Positions 11,969 to 22,414 of a stretch of DNA of 64,000 nucleotides are shown one piece after another (position 1 is the stretch's first letter; each line of letters starts with the position of its first letter). Made by a program: the position numbers and the translations under genes. Origin of the DNA: Vitis vinifera (Eukaryota > Streptophyta > Magnoliopsida > Vitales > Vitaceae); contig NC_081807.1 of the NCBI RefSeq assembly GCF_030704535.1, positions 2,769,001 through 2,833,000 on the forward strand, in the 5' to 3' direction. A model generated the notes under the pieces. It saw only the letters and a program-made list of their open reading frames with translations. It was not told where the DNA came from and did not search any database.

Positions 11969-13554
11969 TGTTAAGATAAAACTCTTAAAAGCATGTCATG
12001 ATGCAATCATTTAATGATATTTCAGGTTCAATTTTATTTATCCTTATTTCATGCATTATACTTTATAAGCATTCTGGCTTAACATCTCTTACATTGTACA
12101 TGACTTGGATGCATTAAGAGTTGTATACAAAATCCAAGTCATGGGTTCCTTGCAAGTAAATGATTTGTTCGCAATCGGTTTGTGAACTTAAATAATCTAT
12201 TTGAGGTTATAGTGTACCACCTTATAATTTGAAGAATAACTAGCTTTGGTCATCAAGATGGGGTTTCTATGGTGAGTACATTAGTCTATATAGTTACACA
12301 TTAGACAAGACTTACAGTGAGTCATAATATAAGGCTATCAAGTAGTCATGACTTTACCAAGCTATTAGACCATGTTGTTTCTCAAACTTGAGAGAATATT
12401 GAGTTTGTGCAAAAGTTAGTAATGACTTTAATCTATGGGTGAGATCGTAAGTTGATTATATATTCTTTATGGATTGGGTCACTATTGATGGAAGCCCGCA
12501 ACAACATGTATTCTCAATAGAAGCATTATAATATCTTATGGACTTTAAGATAGTGTATCCCCTAAGGTAATCCTAAGGACGTGTAATCATGAAATTTGTG
12601 GGCCTATAGTAATTCTTTTAGTAGAATTTATCATATGTTCTTAGTAAGCTAAAGTATATCATTTGATCACATAATAAAATGATCTATAACTCAAGGATGA
12701 TAGAGATAGTCTTAAAAGGTTGATAGTTTTCATTTTATTATACTATAAACAATCAGTTCATAAAGAGACTACATATAGTGGATAGTAGGACACAAACTCA
12801 AATACTTGGTATCTTGTTGTAATATACATATGGTATTGAAGATGCAATTGACTTTTTTATAGTGAGATGTTGAATCAACTTTAAAATTGGATTATGAAGG
12901 AGCTAATAATGTCCTATGGGTCCTAGTGGTCCCCGTTCAAGTTCATATTCCTTTATGACACTATTTATGAGGGTTAAATGAGTTTTTAGTTTCAATTATG
13001 TGCATAAGGGTGTTTTGGTAATTATGCAAGATTGCACATAGGTAAGTAAACATTATCTTTAGACTGGTCTAATTGATTAATTGGAGTCTTGTTGGGTTAA
13101 TTAATCAATTAGCAAGCCTTTTTGGGTTGGATTAAGTGACTCAAGCCCATAGCAAACTTAAGTCACTTAAATCCAATATGAAACCTATAAATATCTTTCT
13201 TAGAAGTTAGAGATTTAGGTTTTGTCATTCTCTTCCTACAGTCTTGAGAGAAAACCCTAACTTCTAGTCTCAAGATCTCTACCATCTCAATGCTTAGACT
13301 TAAGGAAGAGTTATCGCGGTGAATGACTATGGGTTTACGAGTTCTTCTTCAAATTTGGAGTTTTCTACACCGATAAGAATTGATTTGAGAACATTTTAAT
13401 CACAAATATGCATTAATCTCTAAATTTACAGTATTATTTTTTATTGTAATTGTTAGGTTTCCATTGTATGATAGATTTAGATAGTCTAGAATAAATTTTC
13501 ATGCACGCTAACAATCCAAGGCTTAAGAACAAGGCAATTCAGGATTTCCTAATA
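11969..13554. mobile_element. Solo-LTR-like repeat, copy B, inserted in the Copia polymerase gene
   Basis: About 1.59 kb, starting tgttaag and ending near ttcctaata, degenerate versions of TGTTAGGAA/TTCCTAACA-type LTR ends. It contains cctataaatatct near 13186-13198 (TATA-like) followed by a leader-like region, and is colinear with copy A. Copia coding sequence lies on both sides in the same orientation, so this is an insertion into the older element. A perfect target duplication is not visible; tatat versus tagat at the edges is the best candidate. Confidence 0.65.
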
Positions 13555-14690
13555 GATCTACTTACACTAACTCCATTTGAAATGTCTGGCTAAGTGCAAA
13601 CCATAACATACATAATGCTTCCAATTGCACTAGCATAAGCAATATGTAACATGTGTTCCCCTTCTTCCTCAAGTTGTGATGATGAAGTACTTGAAAGTTT
13701 GAAATGACTTGCTAATGGAGTACTCACCAATTTTCATCCTTGCATTCCAAAATGTTCTAAAACTTTTTCAATATATTTTTATATGATAAGTACAACCCTG
13801 TTGTTCGGTCTCTATGAATCTCCATACCTTATATTTCTTTGCAGTTCAAAGGTTTTTCATTTCGAACTCTCCCTAAAATTGAGTTTTCAATGTATTAATC
13901 TTAGACATATTCTTGTAGACAATTAACATGTCATCAACATATAACAATAAATAAATAAATAAATAAAAGAACCATCAGATAATAAAATTGTCATACTTAC
14001 TCCTACAATAGTCATTACTAATCATAAAAGTATCAAACATTTTATACCACTGCTTAGGAGATTGCTCCAAATCATTAAGAAATTTCTTCAACAAACCAAT
14101 ATGGTATTCATTTCCCGAAATAATGAATCTATCGAGTTGATGCATATAAATTCATTCTTCCAACTCATCATGTAGAAAAACAGTCTTGACATCAAGTTGC
14201 TCTGACTCTAAATCAAATAAAGCAATCATAGTAAGTACACTTGATTGAGCTATTTTTCACAGTTAGAGAAAACACTTCATTGAAGTCCACACTCTCCTAT
14301 TGTGTGTGGACCTTTTCTAAAAACATGCTTTGAACCTAGCATCCTTTACTCTTGGAATTCTTCCATTTCTTTTGAAGACCTATTTGCAACCAACAATCTT
14401 TTGATATTTAGGTTTCTAAATTAGTTGCCAAGTATGATTCTTTTGAAAATATTCATTCTCCTCATTCATAGCAACAATCCACTATATAAACTCTCTACTA
14501 GTGATGGCTTCATGATAGTTACAAGGTTTCTCATTTTCAATGTTTTCTTCCATACTAAGTGCATAAGCATACATATGAGGTGGTTCAATTTGCCTCCTCA
14601 TTCTATCTACACAAGAACTTATCCTATTAGGAAATTATTAATGACTTTTCAATTGACTCAAATTAGAATTTGACATATTATTCAAATATT
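13555..14690 (-). pseudogene. Copia reverse transcriptase region and edge of a 5' LTR (broken)
   Basis: Minus-strand reading shows decayed Copia polymerase: a YAS-IGS-MYVMVC segment near 13660-13590 and, further right (about 14300-14030), the stretch that precedes the polymerase core, with FLHDELEEE-like sequence. Stops and frame changes are frequent. At 14610-14690 a short piece matches the edge of the LTR at 10860-11299, so most of gag, integrase and the 5' LTR appear to have been deleted. Confidence 0.65.
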
Positions 14691-14949
14691 GTATTTTGTA
14701 ATTTCATTTTAAATGTTGACACTTCCGTACTTTTAAATCTCACCCCAAGTCTTTTTTTATGGGGTTCATATGGTTTTTTTTTTTTTTTAGTCAATAAGGC
14801 AACTAATAAGAATAGGGAATTTGTATAAAACCCAATTGAAAAATATACAAAAATATATTATTAGGGAATCATATCCATTCAATTAGAAAAACTTTTACAA
14901 AGAAAATAAACCAATTAAGTTGACTAGGTAAAAAATCCTAGTCAAACCT

Positions 14950-15362
14950 ATGTGGGTTGTTTTGGTTTGGGATGTAGTTATTGTTGCTCAAAAAAGGGGA
15001 AAAAAAAAGGAAAAAAAAAATAGCCCACTCCTAGAAGATGTCACATCTTTGGGACATGGTTTAGCATGGCCCAAGATCCATCATGTTGGTGGGCCAGAAA
15101 AAGTTGGGACAGAGTGGAAAGGATGGGAAAGCAATGTGGGCCTAGAAGTACTGGATTGGGCTTGATTTGGTGGACTTTAACGACGCCGTTTTCAGGCACA
15201 CTTCGCTCCTCAAAACGCTGGGTTTTGACGTTTAGCGTTCATTTGCGAGATTCTTGTCTCCCCGCGTCGCACTGTATATATTCAACGGAGAGGAGCTGTG
15301 ACGGCGTTTGGAGGCCGAGAAAGTAAGAGATTTCAGTTTCTGAGGCGGGAAAGTACGGAAGC
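14950..15362 (+). promoter_or_regulatory. Promoter and 5'UTR of the TANGO2-like gene
   Basis: Several TGGGCC/GGCCCA-type site II elements occur at about 15067-15160 (tggccca, tgggccag, tgggccta, ttgggctt), as in promoters of many plant housekeeping genes. A TATA-like tatata at 15275-15280 sits about 83 bp before the start codon at 15363. Function is inferred from motifs. Confidence 0.5.
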
Positions 15363-17912
15363 ATGTGTATAGCAGTATTCTTATGGCAAGCTCACCCGAT
15401 TTATCCTTTCCTTCTGTTGCTCAACAGAGACGAATATCATAATCGGCAAGTATAATTTTCCTGGATTTTTCTTCTTCTTTTTCCTTTTCTGATTCCCGCT
15501 TGGTTCCCGAGAATTGTGATCAAGACAACACAACCCATCAAAAAAACAAACTGAAATAAAATTCTAGAATGCTGGGCTCAGAATTGTTGTCATAAACCAA
15601 ACTGGGCATTAGAAGAATATATGTTTTGAATCTGTGGGGCTGTTTGTTTTTTCTGAAGGCCTACTGAGGCTCTGGCATGGTGGCAAGGTGGGGAGATACT
15701 GGGCGGGCGAGATGGGCTCGCCGGTGGGACATGGTTGGCTTGTAGCAGAGATGGGAGGTTGGCTTTTCTTACAAATGTGCGAGAAGTTCACCCAATCCCC
15801 GAAGCCAAGAGCAGAGGAGACCTAATTGTTCGGTTCTTGGAGGTAGTTTTGATCCAATAAAATCAAACCAAGCTCACTTGTTTCCTTTCTTTTCTCTGTT
15901 GATCATCCTTATATCTCTGAAAATTACTTTATAACAATGGAAAATTTACAATCATGATGGCTTTGACAACTTCTTTGACTTGGGATTATGTGCTTTTTTT
16001 TTAGTAATATCAAGCAATTTTAATGCTGTTGTGATTTGTTGAGCAAGCAGGTAGGGCTGAGATTATGGTAAGTTGAAAGGGAAAATTTGGGGTTTGAGGG
16101 AAAACTATTGATTTGAAATGAATCATTCAAATAAGATCATGAAGTAGGGCTCAATCTTGTTTTCTATTTTGCTTTTGATGTTTTAGCTGGTTTTGTCGTG
16201 CCCTATATTTCCTTTGTTGTAATTGATTTATTCTGGAAGGCCTTGGATGATTGTTAGAACCTATAAGTTTCCATGGCTGCAGAGCAAGAAGAATCCCATG
16301 GAATTTGCAGAGGAAGTTATGAAGGAGGCAGATAAGTATAATGGGTTTAACTTGATAATAGCTGATCTTTGTTCCAAAACTATGATCTATATAACCAACA
16401 GACCAAGAGAAGCTAATGTTTCTGTTGTAGAGGTTTCACCTGGTATTCATGTGCTGTCAAATGCAAGTTTGGACTCACCTTGGCCTAAGGTAAGAAGGCC
16501 TGTTGACTTCTTATTTATATGATTGTGATATAATGCATAAAGAAAGAGCTGTTTCTTTGGGTTATGTTTGGTTATAAGGAAAAATGTTTTTTTCAATAGC
16601 CTTATGGGTGAGGTCCTTCTCCCAAGGATACATAGATGGTGCTAGAAACTACATATAGCTCCATTCACATTGCCTTTTCTCTAGTGTGGAACTTGATTTG
16701 TATCTTGTAATCTCAACCCTAGGAGTCTAAAGGGTTTTTCCTCTGGTTCTTGTTGGTCATGGAACATCCTTGGTCTTCAAGGGTGGGAATCTTGATTGAG
16801 ATGGGGAATTAATGTTGAAAAAGATGGATAATTAGGGTTGTAACAAGGTTCCATATTTTAAACCAGTTATGTTGCTCACCCTTCATTTAAGCAGGTGGGA
16901 TAGGAATTTGTAGTTGCCTCTGTTTGGATATGGGAAATTACAGGGACAGGGAAGGAAAAAGGAGGAAGAATATCAAACATGATGAAAAATCTTTAGAAGT
17001 TCCATGTACTTTTTTAATTTTCCAAAGAGAAATGGAGATTAATAAATTTAGACAAAAGTAGCTTCTTTTGCTTAAGCCTATATTCTATCTTCTTTCTGCC
17101 TTTCCTTCCATTTTCCTTATGACCCTTTTTTAAAGAGTTGGGATGCGGGATCGTTCATCTTATAAAGGGTACTTCAAACTTCTTCCCTCATGCTCACAAG
17201 TCGAATGGACTGTCAACCATAACTCAATCCTAACTTCGGGATATTTCCTCAGACTGCTTTTCCTACTGCTTTAAAGAAAATATCAAACAGATTTTGCTGA
17301 AAACCTGTGGAGAGCTGTAGGATCCAGCCTTTTGTTTCCCCAAAAAATGCTTGGATGGTGTGACCCACACCCATCTCCCTTGTACCAATCATACATGGAT
17401 GCTAAGTTCATAATTTGAATGCCCCTGTTCTCTGGGTCCATTTTCAGAGTCCCTATTACTCAACTTCCATTTATTCATTGGCAGGCACGAAGACTAGGTC
17501 ATAATTTCAAAGAGCTCTTGGATAAATATGGTGAAGGTGAGATCCCCACAGAGGAGATGGTTGAGAAATTAATGAAGAACACAATCAAAGACGATGAAAT
17601 CGTGCTGCCTCGCATCTATCCTCCAGAGAGGGAACACCAGTTAAGCTCCATATTTGTTGACACAGACACCCCACTGGTAAAGATAAACCCCAGTTGCTTC
17701 ATCTCTCCTCTGACATACCTTTTCAGTGATGAATCTGATAAATCTTACATATTTTATAGGGACGTTATGGCACTAGAAGCACTTCTTCCGTATGTGTGAG
17801 AGCAAGTGGGGAGGTCAACTTCTATGAGAAGCACCTTGAAAATGAAACATGGAGAGAGAACACTGTAACTTACCAGATAGAGAGGATGAAGCAGATAGCC
17901 TTGGAATCATGA
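15363..17912 (+). CDS. TANGO2: TANGO2-family (NRDE domain) protein
   Basis: Five exons join in frame: 15363-15445, 15659-15842, 16283-16489, 17485-17676 and 17760-17912, giving 272 residues, a normal length for the family. The protein starts MCIAVFLWQAHP and carries the family's NRDE motif at residues 21-24. It continues with a GG-ILGGRDGLAGGTWLA block (about 39-55) and FLTNVREV, all typical of TANGO2. The C-terminal exon has the conserved GRYGTRSTS stretch. Animal TANGO2 is linked to Golgi organisation, heme handling and lipid metabolism; the plant role is not settled. Cys2 is in the place expected for an NTN-hydrolase-like nucleophile, but catalysis is unproven. Intron 1 appears to be GC-AG (donor gcaagt at 15446); introns 2-4 are GT-AG. 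The gene converges with the metallothionein gene, 195 bp away. Confidence 0.93.
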
Positions 17913-18107
17913 AGCATATAGAATTTTTTTATTTTTTATTTTCATACTTGAACACTCAGATTCTGCTCCAAACTTGACCAACTTTTATTTATAAGACAAG
18001 AAACCTAAAGCTTCCCCACCCCCATCATCAAAGAAAATGATGGGGCTCAAGGTTTTTCTAGAACTACACGACCCAGACATCAAAATCTTCAGACCACCCC
18101 TCAGGGC
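17913..18107. terminator. Shared 3' region of two convergent genes
   Basis: Only 195 bp separate the stop codons of the TANGO2-like gene (+) and the metallothionein gene (-), so their 3'UTRs probably overlap. No perfect AATAAA is seen on the + strand. Confidence 0.45.
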
Positions 18108-18437
18108 TCAGGCAGTACACTTGACACAGGTGCAGCCGTCCGCGCACTTGCAATAAAGCTTGCCGGTGCCGGTGACTTCCCCCCTGGGGCAGGTGCAGGG
18201 GTTGCAGCCGCAGTGCTCCCCGCAGGGGCAGGTGCTGTGGTCTGCCGCAGACGCCCCAGTCGTCGAGCACCTGTTGAGATTTTCCATGGACAAACGAGAG
18301 CTGGTAAGTAAATTTGATTCAGAAATTCAAGAAGACGAGAACTGAGGTACTGAGTCTACTGACTTGCAATCCACCCCGCCTGGGCATGGCACCGGGCAGC
18401 CGCATCCGGCGTCGCACCCTCCTCTTACATCCGCCAT
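18108..18437 (-). CDS. MT4: Type 4 (Ec-type) metallothionein
   Basis: Two exons: 18437-18364 and 18270-18108, with a 93-bp GT-AG intron, encode 78 residues. The 17 cysteines fall in three clusters, as in plant type 4 metallothioneins. The N-terminal cluster is C-C-GCPVPC-C-CKC. The central cluster, CPCGEHCGCNPCTC, carries the two His that bind zinc in wheat Ec. The C-terminal cluster is CKCADGCTCVKC. The acceptor at 18271 was chosen because it restores the family's CxC pair (CKC, residues 24-26); an alternative acceptor at 18301 would add ten residues. Such proteins bind zinc in the cytosol of embryos and seeds. Neighbouring ABRE and RY motifs agree with seed expression. Confidence 0.92.
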
Positions 18438-18539
18438 TTTCAGCTTTCTTTGATTCGATCGCTGCTTCAGGTCGTGGGCCTTTCAGCTTGGATTTGATGC
18501 CTCCCTTATGGGTCTCTGGGATTCCAGATGAATCACCGG

Positions 18540-18650
18540 GGGTTAACGCGTGGCGCTTCGTGGCAACCAAAGTGTTACGTGGCATCGTGTTTTCATGCAG
18601 CTGTTTGCCACCGCTTTCACTCCCAATTCAGTCAGCTGTTACGTGGCATG
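18540..18650 (-). promoter_or_regulatory. Upstream region of MT4 with ABRE and RY motifs
   Basis: Two copies of tacgtggc (ABRE, G-box-like) lie at 18576-18583 and 18640-18647, with an RY element catgca at 18594-18599 between them. ABRE plus RY combinations are recognised by ABI5/bZIP and ABI3/FUS3-type regulators in seeds, which fits an Ec-type metallothionein. No clear TATA box was found close to the start codon. Confidence 0.6.
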
Positions 18651-18773
18651 TTCTTTACAGGAAGTCCACAAAAGTATTTAATGCAAGGAAAAAAATATAA
18701 AGGGTTATTTGATTAAAAGGGTGATTAAAAACCGGAAATCTAACACTTTCATTGACCAAAATATTCTTGTTAT

Positions 18774-21700
18774 TTTTTTTAAAATAAATACTTGAAATGG
18801 TTAAGGATGTTTATGTGAAAATTAAGTTATTTTTTAAATAAAAATATGAAAAATATTAAATTCATAAATATGAGAGGTTATTTCAACTTTTTAACCTATT
18901 AATTCAAATATAAAATGTAAATTTCTAATAAATATATATTTAGATTTTATTGTGCAGTTATCATGGTTGTTTGCATTATTAAAAAACAATTATAAAAAAT
19001 TTATACCCAACAAAAATAGTTTTTGAAAATTAATGTTTTTAGACAAATATATATTTTATATTTTTAAATATAAAATAATGTTTATATATAACGTCTTATT
19101 TATTTTTAACTATTTTTCATATTCGTAAAATTATATTTTAAAATAATATTTAAAACATAACTAAAAATAATTAAAAATAACTAAAAAATCATTTTATTCG
19201 AAGACATTATATTATTTAAAAATTATTTTTAAAAACAATTATCAAATATAATCTTAATTTTTTAAAACACTTCTAAAAAATAAATATCACTTATTTTTAA
19301 CAAAAATAGTTTATACAAAAATTTAAATATAAGAAATAGTTTTCTACTTAAATATAAAAATTTAAATTTAATGTAAAAATACTTAATTTATTCTTTATAA
19401 TTATATTTGAAGGTATCTCAAATTCATTTTAAAAAAAATTCTCTTTTTTTTTTTTTTTCTAGGGCAAGTTTATCATGTTCACCATAAAAAAAATATATTT
19501 GGTAAAATTTAGGCTAATAGATGAAGCTATAAACAATGAGACAAAAATATGAAACAATGGAACTCGATTGTGTATATGATATATTTGAATGGTCTTATTT
19601 TTCAATAGATGTCAACTGATAAAAATATCAATAATGAAAAACAAGATCGTAGTATAAAAAAGTAAGACGAAGATATAAAATAATGAAATAAACACCAAAT
19701 TGTATAAGTCACATATCGTGATGGATAGATGATCATGACTTTTGTATGGGAAATTAAATTTAAATTGGATATATAAATGGCTTCTTTTTGGGTGTGAAAT
19801 TCAAGAAGTATTCAATTTCTAATAACTTTTCCACCGGTAAGTTTAAATATGGGTACCTTCATCCAACTTTACTCTCCCCAATAACTTTCTGCACCCATTA
19901 CGTACCCCATATGAATTTCATAACTTCTTGGTTCATTTCATGTCATGACCTCTCATTAGTCATTACATTGGAAATGAAATCAAAATTAGGAATGAAAAAT
20001 GATGTACAGGGGGCACTAAAAGACAAGAAGAAATATCTCAATGTAGCTGTCCCAGGGTATGGGGGTCCTTCCGTGACAAGGCCTTATCATTATGTTGCCC
20101 CCAGTGGGTGGGGAGGGGGATTGAGCCTCAAATTTTGATGTCTGCTCTGTTTGTTTGGTGAGAAATAAAGTCGTGAACTAGAAAACCTTTCCTTCTTTGT
20201 ATTCAAAGTGGCTATCAAATAAGCAAGCATTCAACCACTGGTTTTGTTGTGTGTACTTTGTCCATTTTTGGATAAAAATGTTCCAAATTTGTTAAAAGAT
20301 TAACCAATTAAGCGATCAAATAGGAGTCAGACCGAACCCTAATAATCAAATTCGAATTAAACGAGATTAAGATGTTAAAAAAAACCGATACCAATTAATC
20401 AAAAATCATGTAGAAGTGAAGGGGAGAAGGAAAATGATGGGGGGAGAGGTCATTTTCTTTGCAAAAGATGCATGGTGGCATCACCTCATAGATTGCATGT
20501 GGCTCTCAACTCTTAAGATTGTGACATTTCTCTTGGTATGGAGGAGTCCTGTCCTGCCCATGGATTTTTTCCCCTTCATCCCCACATATGATGCATACAT
20601 TCTAAGCGCCGACAAAGTAAATTTTAGGGTCATATTAGCACTTTAATATTATATTTTTTTTTAAAATAATTATATAAATTATGACAGTTCATATCAAATA
20701 AAGGGAAAATTTTTGATGCTATATAAGTACATACTCCTTATAATTTTATAAATGCGTTTTAAAACCGTAAAGATCCTTTTGAATTCAAAACGAATAATAT
20801 TCACACAATTGAAAATGGATTCTTATAAATTATTTATATTATAATCGTATTCGACTATACCCCTATACCAAATTTCGGCTCATACAACATACCATTTTCC
20901 CACATCAAAAGATATTTTCTAGAAGCCAACCTGCAACTTGGACAACAGTTGTGCATTTTTCAAACAGAGAGAGAGAGAGGCGCTCTGATTCATGGCTCCT
21001 ACATCATAGGGTTTTGTATGCGCCCCCATGTTCATTTTCAACCAGCAAGACTCCAACCAAGCAAAATTATAAGATTTTTTCCCAAAGTCCCAACTGCCCA
21101 TTTCTCTCATTTGAGTATGGCCATTGGCCACCACCTAAAGATGTGGGAGGCTCATAATTAATCATGTGTGTGTACTTTTGTGGGGTCCTGCCCTTAGCTG
21201 TGTGTCACAAATGTCCCATTAAAGTAGGGTGCCCCCTCAAGTCCTCTGCTCTACACCACCACCACCCACCAACCAAAAGGTCAAAGAATTTCTATCTTCA
21301 ACTTTTGGGTTAATTCATCATTTTAAGCTAAATATATTTAATTATTATTAATTTAATTTTTTTTCAATTTTAAATTTTAAATTAATAATGATATTCATAT
21401 TTAATTTTCAAGAAATTAATCAGTGGGGTTTCTATTTTGAGCAATCTTTTGTGTCAAGTTCGATTGAATAATACCAAGATTAGGTTTTAATTAATTATAG
21501 TATCTAGAATTAATGATAAGAAAATGGGTTATGCTTCACTTTTTTGGAGTCACTGATATGTTATTTGTTTATTTGTGAGCTTTGGATTTTAGTCTTGTCA
21601 GTTGTCTAGTCTTTGTCTTGTACTTGAAAATTCAAATATTAATGATAGATCAAGAATTTTTTTAAGGATATGTTTGGCATTTTTTTTAAAGTGTTCTAAT

Positions 21701-22177
21701 AAATTATTAAAAAAGCATTTATTAATTATTTTAAAAAATAAAATGTAATTTATAAATTAAGATATGAAAATATCTCTAAAATATCAGCTCGTTTTGAACC
21801 CAAAAGGTCCTCATGATTTTTTCCCAACTGTATATATTGTTTAACTTTCTCTCCATTCGATGAGGGTATCAAATAAATCCTCATCGAATTCTAAGATCAG
21901 TTTTGATATCATTTACAATAACTCTCATCGGATTCAAAGATCAGTTCTAATATCATTTATAATAACCCGCATCTAATTATATATATTGTCTATTTTGGAT
22001 CTAAAATACCATAATGATTTTAAAACACATCTACTTAGTAAAAAGGGTCTTGAATACTTTACCTAAAACTTTGTCCCCTAAGGGATATCACAAAATAAAT
22101 TTCAATCATTCCATTTTGCAATCCATACAAAGTGAAAACAAGAGGAGATCAAGTGGTAATTCAAGAAATTAAAATTT
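18774..22177 (+). repeat. 3.4-kb tandem duplication, copy 1
   Basis: The whole segment recurs at 22415-25786 in the same orientation, separated by about 240 bp. By eye, long stretches differ by only a few per cent, with small indels. It has AT-rich ends and more complex islands (about 19780-20160, 20416-20640, 20930-21290). Open frames in the islands differ in length and start between copies, so protein coding is unlikely. No transposon termini were seen. Confidence 0.88.
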
Positions 22178-22414
22178 AAATATCAATAATTACAATAAAT
22201 GTGGGACCCATATACCATAAATGTATTGACAAATCAAGTGAAATGTTTTAAATGCTTTGAATTTTAAAAGTTTTAGTTAAAGGACAGTTTTGATATATTA
22301 AGCTTACTAAAGCCCTCCCCAATAATTATTAAAAGATATCACCCTTTCTAATAATTGTTTTACCTAGCCTACCCTTTTGGGTAATTCTCCCTTTTTTTTT
22401 TCCGTAAAAATAAT

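Noticed and set aside
16565..16600. Third Harbinger-like MITE end (ggttatgtttggttataagg) in TANGO2 intron 3
   Set aside because: No matching opposite end was found in the intron.
19788..20138. 116-codon frame in copy 1 of the tandem duplication
   Set aside because: The sister copy keeps only a 75-codon part from another start, and no family resemblance is seen, so coding is unlikely.
20930..21160. Possible microRNA precursor near the GA repeat of the duplication
   Set aside because: No convincing long hairpin and no known mature miRNA sequence was recognised by eye.
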